From: an uncultured Clostridia bacterium
Lineage (GTDB): Bacteria > Bacillota > Clostridia > Lachnospirales > CAMZNU01
Reading direction: 5' to 3'
Assembly: GCA_947313885.1 (NCBI GenBank)
Contig: CAMZNU010000027.1
Location: 1-34,347 of the forward strand
Length of the DNA: 34,347 nucleotides
The notes beneath the pieces were generated by a model that saw only the letters and a list, made by a program, of their open reading frames with translations, did no database searches and had not been told where the DNA came from. Below, piece after piece: positions 26,211 through 34,347 of the stretch (positions are counted from its first letter, which is position 1; every line of letters starts with the position of its first letter). A program made the translations under genes and the position numbers.

Positions 26211-27049
26211 TTAAATATCAAATATTTTCATAGGGTTTATAGCCACACCTTTATACCTAATCTCAAAATGTACATGTGGTCCCGTGCTGTTGCCTGTGCT
26301 TCCAACTATACCTATCACATCCCCCTTTTTAATATGATCCCCTTCTTTTACTAAATTTTTTTTGTTATGACTCATTATTATTTCTACATCCTCTACATAT
26401 TTTATTTTATATATTATTATGTTGCCATAACTTGTATCGTAATATGCTTTTACTACTTCACCATCTGCCATAGCTCTTATTTGTGAACCTTCTTCTAAGC
26501 CTATATCAATTCCCTCATGTTTACTTATTTGAGAACTTGTCGGATTTTTTCTATTGCCAAAGTTAGATGTTATAACTCCATCAACTGGATAAACAAACTC
26601 TATATCCTTTAAAGCTATAATTACTTTTTTTCAATGGCATTATCTCTATTCTCATCTTCTATGTCTTTTAATAAATTTTCATCTACTCTAAAATTTATTT
26701 CATCTATAGTATCTTCTAATTCTTCTTGAAATACAGGTACTGATATATTATCTTCTAAATTATCTCCTAGGGCAAACCTAAAATCTAATAATGCCCTTCC
26801 TACTATGTTACCTTTTAAATTCTCCTCCGTTATATTAGAACTTACTAATTTATTTATTCCATCACTTGCATCCGTTATATTTTCAACTTGAAACACTTTC
26901 CCCACTATTAGCGTTCCCAATATTATTCCGCATACCGTTAGAGATATCATGAAATTGCCATTTTTATTTTCATATCCTCTGCTTTTTATTTTTGTACTTC
27001 TATTATTTTGTCTCCTATACTCTCTTGTCCTTTCTTGTATTTCCATCAT
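26211..27049 (-). CDS. Membrane-anchored M23 (LytM) peptidase, reading frame split by a -1 shift
   Basis: One protein of about 279 residues is encoded in two frames. The first part (27049-26621) has a basic N-terminus (1-31), a membrane helix about 33-53 (FMISLTVCGIILGTLIVGKVF), a charged stalk, and a stop right after GAA AAA AAG. The second part, from GTA at 26624, reads VIIALKDIEFVYPVDGVITSNFG and then KHEGIDIGLEEGS. It continues with ADGEVV and GPHVHFEIRYKG. H of KHEG, D of GID and the H of HVH are the zinc and catalytic residues of M23 peptidases, so the enzyme part is intact. The joint is A_AAA_AAG (26630-26624), the classical -1 slippery heptamer. A SpoIIQ-like sporulation role is possible; a general wall hydrolase is equally possible. 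The start could be either of two adjacent ATG codons (27049 or 27046). Confidence 0.8.
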
Positions 27050-27106
27050 AACACCCCTCTTAAAGTTTAATATTATATATTATGACTTTGTCCTTATTTT
27101 TAGTAC

Positions 27107-27141
27107 AAAAAAAAGATATTATTTAATAATATCTTTTTTTT
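27107..27141. terminator. Bidirectional terminator after pyk
   Basis: Seventeen-base perfect arms (27107-27123 and 27125-27141) flank a single central T, with A8 on one side and T8 on the other. It lies 9 bases beyond the pyk stop on the minus strand. Confidence 0.9.
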
Positions 27142-27149
27142 CTTTGCTA

Positions 27150-28505
27150 TTATGTTAGGATCTTTAAATCTTTAAGCGTTAAAAATATATCATCACTTTT
27201 AAGACTATACATTTTTCTTACTATGTCCTCGCGTACATCAGTTCCGATTATTGCTTTAGTTCCCCATATTATATTGCTTTTTCTTGCTACTTCTTCATTT
27301 TCTGTTATTACTAATATTCTAGCATCTGGTTTAAGTCTTGCTACTATTTTTAATTCTTTTGTACTATTAGAACGTATTACTATAACTTTTACTCTTTCAT
27401 TTTTAGCCATTGCTGATAATCCTTGTGCTACTATCTCAATTTTATTGTTTTTTATTTGATCACTAGCCTTTTTAATTCCAAATTCTTTATAATCTATATT
27501 TAATTCTGTTCTTGCTATAATTTTAGCCATTGTTTTAACAGCTTCTACTGGGTAACTTCCCTTTGCTGTTTCTCCTGACAACATAACAGTATTTGCTCCA
27601 TCTGTTATTGCATTTGATACATCACAAATTTCCGCTCTTGTTGGTCTTGGATTTGTTATCATTGATTCTAACATTTGTGTTGCTACTATACAAAAAACAC
27701 CTGATTCATTACATCTACTTATTAAAGTTTTTTGTGCCTCTGGTATTTCCTCTACAGGTATTTCTATTCCTAAATCTCCTCTAGCTACACAAACACCATC
27801 TGTTTCTTTTATTATTTCATCCATCTTATCAATACCTTCACGGTTTTCGATTTTTGAAATTATTTCTATATTTTTTCCTCCATAGCCATCTAGCACTCTA
27901 CGAATCTCTTTTACATCTTCGGCATTTCTTACAAATGATGCGAATATATAATCAACTTCTTTTTCTACTCCAAATTTAAGATCCGCTTTATCTTTTTCTG
28001 TTAACACAGGTAACTTAACTACTGTATCTGGTAAATTGATACCTTTTCTAGATCCTAACATTCCTGTATTTTCTACTGTACAAATCACTTCTGTTCCCTC
28101 TATTTTTTCTACCTTCATTCCTATAAGCCCATCATCTACAAATACTCTATCTCCTACTGATAAATCTTTTGTTAATCCCTCATAAGTTACTCCAACTCTA
28201 TTAACGTCTCCTTCTACTTCTTCTGTAGTAAATATAAATTTTTGTCCTTTTGTCAATTCAACGTTATCTCCTTTTACTACTAACGTTCTAATCTCTGGAC
28301 CTTTTGTGTCTAATATTATTGGTATGTTTTTTCCTAAATCTTTTGCAACGGCTTTAACATTATCAATTGTTTCGCCATGTGTTGTGTGATCACCGTGTGA
28401 AAAATTGATTCTTGCCCCACCTAAACCTGCTTCAACTAACTCTTTTATTTTTTCCTTTGTATTTGACGCTGGTCCTAATGTACATATTATTGTTGCTTTT
28501 CTCAT
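27150..28505 (-). CDS. pyk: Pyruvate kinase, short form
   Basis: It converts phosphoenolpyruvate and ADP to pyruvate and ATP. It has 451 residues. The barrel motifs are RINFSHG near 32-38, LDTKGPEIRT near 65-74, the catalytic K218 in ISKIENREG and ARGDLGIEIP at 241-250. VATQMLESMITNPRPTRAE completes them. The C-terminal domain is unusually short. After SDDIFLTLKDLKILT it stops, where other bacterial pyruvate kinases continue for about 20 residues with a glycine-rich loop (…GTTNLxKV) that binds the allosteric effector. It also lacks the extra PEP-utiliser-like domain of Bacillus Pyk. A terminator follows at once, so this is the real end. pfkA lies 12 bases upstream in the same operon. Confidence 0.96.
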   Translation of the reverse strand: MRKATIICTLGPASNTKEKIKELVEAGLGGARINFSHGDHTTHGETIDNVKAVAKDLGKNIPIILDTKGPEIRTLVVKGDNVELTKGQKFIFTTEEVEGDVNRVGVTYEGLTKDLSVGDRVFVDDGLIGMKVEKIEGTEVICTVENTGMLGSRKGINLPDTVVKLPVLTEKDKADLKFGVEKEVDYIFASFVRNAEDVKEIRRVLDGYGGKNIEIISKIENREGIDKMDEIIKETDGVCVARGDLGIEIPVEEIPEAQKTLISRCNESGVFCIVATQMLESMITNPRPTRAEICDVSNAITDGANTVMLSGETAKGSYPVEAVKTMAKIIARTELNIDYKEFGIKKASDQIKNNKIEIVAQGLSAMAKNERVKVIVIRSNSTKELKIVARLKPDARILVITENEEVARKSNIIWGTKAIIGTDVREDIVRKMYSLKSDDIFLTLKDLKILT

Positions 28506-28517
28506 AATATTCTCCTT

Positions 28518-29492
28518 TTATAAGCTTAATATTCTAACAGTTTCTGTTAATCTACCTCTGTATTTATTTTCAAAATTTATCCCTTTTTCAAGATCAATAA
28601 AATTTATATTGCCTGACTTATATATCACTATTACATTTTTCTTATCTTCCATAAATAATTCTACTGCTTTACGTCCCATTCTACTAGCTATTACACGGTC
28701 TAGCGCTGTAGGTCGACCACCTCTTTGTAAATGTCCTAATATCGTAGCTCTTGTAACAACGCCTGTTCTCTGTTCTAATTCTTCTGCTAATTTTTGACTA
28801 TCTAGCATTCCTTCACACACTATTATTAAATTATGTTCTTTTCCTTTTAATCTGTTTTTTCTAATTTTTGATGCCAATTCTTCAATATCAACATCTCCTT
28901 CTTCATGGATTATTACATCATCTGCACCACCTGCGACTCCTGACCATACTGCAATGTGTCCAGCACGTCTCCCCATAACTTCTACAATAGAACATCTTTC
29001 ATGTGATGACGATGTATCTCTTAATCTATCTATAGCTTCTACGGCTGTATTTACCGCTGTATCAAATCCAATAGTGTATTCTGAACATTTCAAATCTAAA
29101 TCTATTGTTCCCGGTATTCCTATTATGTTTATACCTTGCTCTTTTAACTTCAATCCGCCTGTTAATGATCCATCTCCTCCTATAACGACTAGTGTGTCGA
29201 TGTCTAAGTCTTTACAAACAGTTGCCGCCTCTATTTGACCTTCCAAAGACATCATCTCCATACATCTTGCCGTTTTTAATATAGTCCCGCCTCGACTTAT
29301 TATATCGCATACACTTTTTGCAGTAAGTGGTTTGAAGTCCTTGTTAAATAAACCTGAATACCCTTTATTAATTCCTATGACTTCTATTCCGTTTGTTGAT
29401 GCCATTCTAACTACTGCCCTTATTACTGCATTCATACCTGGGGCGTCTCCACCACTTGTAAGTACACCTATTTTTTTATACTTTTTTTCCAT
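28518..29492 (-). CDS. pfkA: ATP-dependent 6-phosphofructokinase
   Basis: It phosphorylates fructose-6-phosphate to the 1,6-bisphosphate. The 324 residues match PfkA. SGGDAPGMNAVIR (13-25) and GGDGSLTGG (105-113) form the nucleotide site. Gly in GGDGS and in GIPGTID points to ATP and not pyrophosphate. The catalytic D131 lies in GTIDLD, and EVMGRRAG follows. The usual TIDND reads TIDLD, a change I remember from Lachnospiraceae-type enzymes, so it is not a defect. It precedes pyk by 12 bases and follows dnaE by about 70 bases, the common dnaE-pfkA-pyk order of Clostridia. Confidence 0.97.
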   Translation of the reverse strand: MEKKYKKIGVLTSGGDAPGMNAVIRAVVRMASTNGIEVIGINKGYSGLFNKDFKPLTAKSVCDIISRGGTILKTARCMEMMSLEGQIEAATVCKDLDIDTLVVIGGDGSLTGGLKLKEQGINIIGIPGTIDLDLKCSEYTIGFDTAVNTAVEAIDRLRDTSSSHERCSIVEVMGRRAGHIAVWSGVAGGADDVIIHEEGDVDIEELASKIRKNRLKGKEHNLIIVCEGMLDSQKLAEELEQRTGVVTRATILGHLQRGGRPTALDRVIASRMGRKAVELFMEDKKNVIVIYKSGNINFIDLEKGINFENKYRGRLTETVRILSL

Positions 29493-29560
29493 TATATTCT
29501 CCTTTATGATTCTGTTTATAGTATTCTACTACAAAATTATATAATATACAATGTTAATAT

Positions 29561-32500
29561 CTATTTGTATATTACCGATTTACTACCTAACAATATAATT
29601 AATGATTGTATTAACTTATCATCAACTTTTACATTAAATTCTTTGTTTAACTTAAACTTCTTTTTTGTTATTCCGTTGTATATATTAACTTCGGTAATAC
29701 CTTTGTTGCTTTTTAACAATTTCATTATTTCCCTATTCTGATCGTCGCCATCTATTTTTAACCATAATTTTTTTTCTTTTGCTTCATCACCGTTTTTTAA
29801 CACTTGTATAGTGTCACATAATATTTTACCCTCATCATCATTTAATGAAATTGTCCCGCTTATAAGCACTACTACATCTATTTCTAAAATTTTATTGTAC
29901 CTTGTAAACGTATTAGGAAACACTATTACTTCCATAGAACCTAATAAATCTTCCACTGTTACAAACGCCATTTGTTTATTAGATTTTGTATATATTATTT
30001 TTTTATTCGTTATAATTCCAGCAACTACAACTTTTTGACCATCGTGTATTTTATCACCTTGTTCTTCTTCATCTATAACTAACTCGTTACTTCTTACCGT
30101 TACTTTCTTTTTCATTACATCTTCAAATGCATACAATGGATGCCCTGATAAATACATTCCCAATGCTTCTTTTTCATAATTTAACAACTCTTTTTTTCTG
30201 TACTCTTCTATATTAGGTAAATTATCATCTATACTACTTCCTTCAAAACTATCAAAAACATCAAAAAAACTAACTTGTCCTTCTATATTTTTTTTATTAT
30301 TTAAATTTTTATCATTTATAACATTTTCATATGTCGCCATATACTGGCTTCTATTACCTCCTAACGTATCAAATGCCCCTGACAATATTAAACTCTCTAC
30401 ACTTTTTTTATTTATATATTTACTATCCATTCTATTTATAAAATCTGTCATCGTTTTAAATTTGCCCTTTGATTCTCTTTCTTTCACTAACCCATCTATT
30501 ACTACACGTCCAACACCTTTTAATGACACTAACCCAAATCTTATTTTTCCTTCCTCTACTGTAAAGTCACTTACACTATTATTTATATCTGGCGGCAATA
30601 TGTCTATACCCATAGTTTTACAACTATATATATATTCTGCAACTTTTTCATTCGTACCTATTACAGAACTCAATACCGCCATCATAAATTCAACCTTGTA
30701 GTGGTATTTTAAATATGCCGTTTGATACCCTATTAATGCGTATGCCGCTGCATGAGATTTATTAAATGCGTACTTTGCAAAATCTATCATATCGTCATAT
30801 ATTCTATTTGCCACTTTCGCATCAATTCCATTTTTTACACACCCTACTACTTCATCATTACCATACACAAAGTTTTTTCGTTCTTCTTCCATAACATCAG
30901 CTTTTTTCTTACTCATAGCTCTTCTGAGTATATCGCTTCTGCCTAATGAATATCCCGCTAAATCTCTAACTATTTGCATAACTTGCTCTTGGTACACTAT
31001 ACATCCATACGTATCTTTTAATATTACTTCTAACTCTTTTGCATCATAACTAATATTCTCTTTATTATTTTTACCACCTACATATTTAGGTATAAAATCC
31101 ATAGGTCCTGGTCGATATAACGATATACCTGCTATTATTTCATCAAAGTTTTCTGGCTTTAACTCTTTCATAAATTGTTTAATACCACTACTCTCTAACT
31201 GAAACACACCATCTGTTTTACCTTTTGATAACATCTTATATACATTTTTATCATCTAGGGGTATATTATCAATGTCAATGTCAATGCCTTGACTTCTCTT
31301 AATAGCATCTATCGCAACTTTTATTACCGTTAGTGTTCTTAAGCCTAAAAAATCCATTTTTAATAACCCTAATTCTTCTAACGTATTCATTGTATATTGC
31401 GTTGTTACAACTCCATCTGTTGACTTCAACGGTACATATTCAACTATAGGCTTGTCTGAAATAACAACTCCCGCCGCATGGGTCGATGAATGTCGTGGCA
31501 ACCCTTCTAGTCTTAGTGCCATATCTATCAACTTCTTTGTCTCACTTTCAAGGTCATATGCCATTTTTAAATCACTATTCACTTTCAATGCTTTTCGTAT
31601 CGTAATTCCTAAATCTGTTGGTATCATTTTTGCTATTCTATCTACTGATACATACGGCATAGCTAACGCTCTTCCTACATCTCTTATTGCTCCCCTTGCC
31701 GCCATAGTTCCAAAAGTTATAATTTGTACCACTCTATCTATTCCATATTTATTTATTACGTAATCTATTACCTTTTGCCTATCTTTGTAACAAAAATCTA
31801 TATCTATATCTGGCATTGATACTCTTTCTTTATTTAAAAAACGTTCGAAAATTAAACCATATTTTAATGGGTCAATCGTCGTAATATTTAAGCCATATGA
31901 AACTATACTTCCCGCCGCTGAACCTCTTCCTGGTCCTACTGCTATACCTCTATCTTTCGCATATTTAATAAAATCCCACACTATTAAAAAATAATCTACA
32001 AATCCCATGTCTTTTATAGTTAATAGCTCATATTCTATTCTGTCTTTTATTTCTGGTGTTATTGTTTTATATTTTAATTCTAAATTTTTATATGTAAGCT
32101 CTTTTAAGTACTCATACGCTGTATATCCTTTTGGTGTATCAAATATTGGTAACTTATATTCATTAAAAACAAATTCTACATTGCATTTATTTGCTATTTC
32201 TACAGTATTTGATAAAGCTCTTTTATAATTTACAAATAATTTTTTCATCTCATCTGGTGACTTTAAATAAAACTGTCCACCTTCATATATCATCCTATCC
32301 TCATCTTCTATTGTTTTACCTGTCTGTATACACAACAATATTTCATGGGACTCAACATCTGTATCATATACATAATGTACGTCATTACTACAAACTAATT
32401 CTATATCTAACTCTTCCCCTATTTTTACTAAAAGTGGATTTACTTCTAATTGCTCTCTTATACCATGATTTTGTAACTCTATATAAAAATCTTCTTTAAA

Positions 32501-33001
32501 TATTTCTTTATACTCTTTTGCAACTTCTACGCCCTTTTCATACGAACCTCTCATTATCCCACGACAAATAGGTCCTGCTAAACATGCTGATAATGCTATT
32601 AATCCTTCGCTATGCTCTTTTAACAATTCTATATCTATTCTAGGTCTATAATAAAATCCATCTATATATCCATACGATACTAATTTTATTAAATTTTCAT
32701 ACCCTATATTGTTTTTTGCTAACAAAATCAAATGATTAGCATAATTATCTTTTGATGTAGATTTATCTTTCATATTCGTATTCGCTACGTATACTTCACA
32801 CCCTATTATCGGTTTGATTCCTTCTGATTTAGCTTTTTTGTAAAATTGTACTGCTCCATACATTGAACCGTGGTCTGTTATAGCGATACTACTCATGCCT
32901 AACTCTTTTGTTCTTTTTATTAATTCGCTTATTTTACTAGAGCCATCTAGCAAACTATACTCTGAATGCACATGTAAATGCACAAAATCCAACTCTTTCA
33001 T
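29561..33001 (-). CDS. dnaE: DNA polymerase III alpha subunit, DnaE type
   Basis: This is a replicative polymerase subunit. It has 1146 residues with the start at ATG 33001, where GAAGGAGAT lies 4-9 nt upstream. An ATG at 33043 would add 14 residues unlike the family and has no ribosome site. The PHP domain begins FVHLHVHSEYSLLDG (8-22) with AITDHGS near 41-47. The polymerase core has VGPGRGSAAGS at 355-365 and the catalytic MPDIDIDFC around 396-404. HSSTHAAGVVIS and YQEQVM follow. The C-terminus has a helix-hairpin-helix region and an OB-fold (VVVAGIITNKK). It lacks the inserted exonuclease of PolC. A TTGTTA-17-TATAAT promoter lies directly upstream. Confidence 0.98.
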   Translation of the reverse strand: MKELDFVHLHVHSEYSLLDGSSKISELIKRTKELGMSSIAITDHGSMYGAVQFYKKAKSEGIKPIIGCEVYVANTNMKDKSTSKDNYANHLILLAKNNIGYENLIKLVSYGYIDGFYYRPRIDIELLKEHSEGLIALSACLAGPICRGIMRGSYEKGVEVAKEYKEIFKEDFYIELQNHGIREQLEVNPLLVKIGEELDIELVCSNDVHYVYDTDVESHEILLCIQTGKTIEDEDRMIYEGGQFYLKSPDEMKKLFVNYKRALSNTVEIANKCNVEFVFNEYKLPIFDTPKGYTAYEYLKELTYKNLELKYKTITPEIKDRIEYELLTIKDMGFVDYFLIVWDFIKYAKDRGIAVGPGRGSAAGSIVSYGLNITTIDPLKYGLIFERFLNKERVSMPDIDIDFCYKDRQKVIDYVINKYGIDRVVQIITFGTMAARGAIRDVGRALAMPYVSVDRIAKMIPTDLGITIRKALKVNSDLKMAYDLESETKKLIDMALRLEGLPRHSSTHAAGVVISDKPIVEYVPLKSTDGVVTTQYTMNTLEELGLLKMDFLGLRTLTVIKVAIDAIKRSQGIDIDIDNIPLDDKNVYKMLSKGKTDGVFQLESSGIKQFMKELKPENFDEIIAGISLYRPGPMDFIPKYVGGKNNKENISYDAKELEVILKDTYGCIVYQEQVMQIVRDLAGYSLGRSDILRRAMSKKKADVMEEERKNFVYGNDEVVGCVKNGIDAKVANRIYDDMIDFAKYAFNKSHAAAYALIGYQTAYLKYHYKVEFMMAVLSSVIGTNEKVAEYIYSCKTMGIDILPPDINNSVSDFTVEEGKIRFGLVSLKGVGRVVIDGLVKERESKGKFKTMTDFINRMDSKYINKKSVESLILSGAFDTLGGNRSQYMATYENVINDKNLNNKKNIEGQVSFFDVFDSFEGSSIDDNLPNIEEYRKKELLNYEKEALGMYLSGHPLYAFEDVMKKKVTVRSNELVIDEEEQGDKIHDGQKVVVAGIITNKKIIYTKSNKQMAFVTVEDLLGSMEVIVFPNTFTRYNKILEIDVVVLISGTISLNDDEGKILCDTIQVLKNGDEAKEKKLWLKIDGDDQNREIMKLLKSNKGITEVNIYNGITKKKFKLNKEFNVKVDDKLIQSLIILLGSKSVIYK

Positions 33002-33051
33002 ATATCTCCTTCTTTCACATATTTTATTTCTAATATACATCATTATCTATT

Positions 33052-33080
33052 ATTATATATTATTATTTGTATTTTAACAA
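33052..33080 (-). promoter_or_regulatory. dnaE promoter
   Basis: TTGTTA (33080-33075) and a perfect TATAAT (33057-33052) are separated by 17 bases, about 50 bases upstream of the dnaE start. Confidence 0.7.
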
Positions 33081-33137
33081 ATTACTATATACCTATTTAT
33101 CTACTTTATTTTGAAGTACTTTATTTTATATTATAAC

Positions 33138-33167
33138 TTACTATTTTATTTTTCTTTTTTTTATAAT
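33138..33167 (+). promoter_or_regulatory. Promoter of the queuosine-precursor transporter gene
   Basis: TTACTA (33138-33143) and TATAAT (33162-33167) are separated by 18 bases, 38 bases before the start codon. The leader is about 30 nt and has no room for a preQ1 riboswitch. Confidence 0.5.
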
Positions 33168-33204
33168 ATAATATGTTTTATTTTAGAAAAGGAGATTTTA
33201 CACC

Positions 33205-33885
33205 ATGAACGAACTAATATTTTTCTTAACTATTTTTATATACTTCACCTTAACTTTAACCGCCCATAAGCTTTTTGGTAAAACAGGGTTATATGTTTGG
33301 GTAGCTATTAGTATTCTTTACGCTAATATTGAAGTTCTTCTCCTTGTTAATACTTTTAACGTTCAGATGACCCTTGGTAACGTTATATACGGAAGTACTT
33401 TTTTAGCAACCGATATTTTAAACGAACTCTATGGTTCTAATTCTGCTAAAAAAGCCGTTAAGATCGGATTTTTCACAAGTATATCTATGATTATTTTATC
33501 CCAACTAACTATTTTATACGTACCAGATGTAGATGATTTCGCTAGAGAAAGTTTTAATACTTTATTTAATGTAACCCCACGTATCGTTTTGGCTAGTTCT
33601 ATTACATACGTATCTTCTCAATTTTTTGACATATGGGTTTACCAAAAAATAAAAGATTTCACTAACAGCCGTTACTTATGGTTACGTAACAACTTATCAA
33701 CTTTTTTATCACAATTAATTGATACCGTAGTATTTACACTAATTGCTTTTTATGGCATCTTTGAATTTGATGCTGTTCTAGCATTAATAATTCCAACATT
33801 TTTAATTAAATTAGTAGTATCTATATTTGATACACCATTTTTTTACTTAGCTATTAAAATGAATAAAAAATTAACTGGTAATTAA
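33205..33885 (+). CDS. Queuosine precursor transporter, YhhQ/VUT family
   Basis: This 226-residue membrane protein has about six hydrophobic helices. It carries the family marks FLATDILNELYGSNSAKKAVKIGF (about 72-95) and FLSQLIDTVVFTLIAFYG (about 168-185). Members import preQ0/preQ1 for tRNA queuosine synthesis. AAGGAG lies upstream of the ATG. It is transcribed away from dnaE as a single gene and ends in a bidirectional terminator. No other queuosine gene is in the window. The family is sure, the exact substrate is not. Confidence 0.92.
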   Translation: MNELIFFLTIFIYFTLTLTAHKLFGKTGLYVWVAISILYANIEVLLLVNTFNVQMTLGNVIYGSTFLATDILNELYGSNSAKKAVKIGFFTSISMIILSQLTILYVPDVDDFARESFNTLFNVTPRIVLASSITYVSSQFFDIWVYQKIKDFTNSRYLWLRNNLSTFLSQLIDTVVFTLIAFYGIFEFDAVLALIIPTFLIKLVVSIFDTPFFYLAIKMNKKLTGN

Positions 33886-33920
33886 AAAGAGAACCTGTTT
33901 AAATAACAGGTTCTCTTTTT
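33884..33920. terminator. Bidirectional terminator between the transporter and reductase genes
   Basis: A perfect 16-bp stem (33884-33899 with 33905-33920) encloses a 5-nt loop, with A5 and T5 ends. It serves both convergent genes and overlaps the transporter stop codon. Confidence 0.92.
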
Positions 33921-33923
33921 AAT

Positions 33924-34347
33924 TTATTTATCTTTATTTTCATTATCTAATTCTCTTATTATATGTTGTACGGCAACTAATCCCTCACCTACTGCTTTAC
34001 TCACTTGGAACGGCCACCCTGTACAATCTCCCGCTGCATATATACCGTCAATATTTGTTTTAAACGTTTTGTCTGTTACAATTGTTGAGTTTTCAATTTC
34101 TAGCCCTTCAATTAACGTACTTGTTGGCGTGTTTTCATTAATAAAAAATACTCCATCCCCTCTATATTCTTTGCCATCTACAATTACTCCCTCTGCTTTA
34201 TTATCGCCTATAACTTCTGTCGGTTTACCTTTTACTACTGTTACGTTATCGCCAAAATCTTTATCACTATTATAATTATATATATATATTACTTCTTTAC
34301 ATATTTCACTTAAAAATTTTAAATCTTCTTCTCCTTCTTCACTATCT
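33924..34347 (-). CDS. Thioredoxin-reductase-like FAD/NAD(P) oxidoreductase, C-terminal part
   Basis: The gene runs off the right edge; the last 140 residues are visible. They contain the C-terminal FAD-binding segment TNIDGIYAAGDCTGWPFQVSKA followed by VGEGLVAVQHII, typical of thioredoxin-reductase-like flavoproteins. The upstream part of the visible region (EGVIVDGKEYRGDGVFFINENTPTSTL) is the end of the NAD(P) domain. The redox-active CxxC would lie outside the window, so thioredoxin reductase proper cannot be told from a CxxC-lacking relative. It is convergent with the transporter gene. Confidence 0.85.
   Translation of the reverse strand, partial: DSEEGEEDLKFLSEICKEVIYIYNYNSDKDFGDNVTVVKGKPTEVIGDNKAEGVIVDGKEYRGDGVFFINENTPTSTLIEGLEIENSTIVTDKTFKTNIDGIYAAGDCTGWPFQVSKAVGEGLVAVQHIIRELDNENKDK

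Noticed and set aside
27107-27150. Pyk truncation caused by a frameshift
   Set aside because: No other frame continues the family sequence and a terminator follows within 10 bases, so the short end appears genuine.
28518-29492. PfkA with TIDLD where TIDND is expected
   Set aside because: The catalytic and metal Asp residues are kept, and I remember the same variant from Lachnospiraceae-type enzymes. It is lineage-typical, not a defect.
33168-33204. Possible preQ1 riboswitch before the queuosine-precursor transporter
   Set aside because: The leader after the promoter is only about 30 nt, AT-rich, and has neither stem nor the conserved aptamer bases.

Overview
The window looks like a low-GC, endospore-forming member of the Clostridia. 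The base composition is very AT-rich, and Shine-Dalgarno sites are strong (GGAGG/AGGAG types). Sporulation genes (spoIIGA, sigE, spoVAA-AD), a CsaB-type surface-polymer cluster, a hybrid cluster protein gene and the order dnaE-pfkA-pyk all fit a spore-forming anaerobe. The PfkA active-site variant TIDLD resembles what I recall from Lachnospiraceae-like Clostridia, but I cannot name the genus. Almost every gene is on the minus strand. The exceptions are a TIR gene near the left end and a queuosine-precursor transporter near the right end. No stretch longer than 300 bases lacks a gene.

Layout from left to right. 1-1216 is an accessory edge: the 5' end of a gene that may be an ISLre2-type transposase, then a promoter and a stand-alone TIR-domain protein on the plus strand, closed by a bidirectional terminator. 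1295-4563 is a core-gene operon read leftwards: plsX, acpP, rnc, rlmD, with a 30-nt inverted repeat over the plsX promoter. 4692-8900 is a sporulation block: spoIIGA and sigE, followed by spoVAA-AB-AC-AD. spoIIGA appears to start at a non-ATG codon. 9027-11915 is a tightly coupled pair: an HD phosphohydrolase, then a variant diadenylate-cyclase (DAC) domain protein. 12061-22484 is an eight-gene surface-polysaccharide operon. In transcription order it holds a phosphodiester glycosidase, a SIS protein, a flippase, two glycosyltransferases, a DUF4330 protein, an O-antigen ligase/polymerase and CsaB. Its leader holds a promoter followed by an intrinsic terminator. 22599-24177 is hcp with two single-base lesions. 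24316-29492 holds gapA, rluB, an M23 peptidase split by a -1 frame change at A_AAA_AAG, pyk and pfkA. 29561-33001 is dnaE, divergent from the transporter at 33205-33885. The window ends inside a thioredoxin-reductase-like gene.

How the genes work together. SpoIIGA activates pro-sigma-E in the mother cell, and the SpoVA proteins load dipicolinate into the spore. The large operon probably makes and exports a pyruvylated cell-wall polymer used to anchor S-layer proteins. GapA, PfkA and Pyk are glycolytic. The least explained parts are the HD/DAC pair, which may be a nucleotide-signalling module, and the TIR protein, a probable NAD-degrading defence effector. Three separate single-base frame breaks could be real decay, recoding or assembly error.
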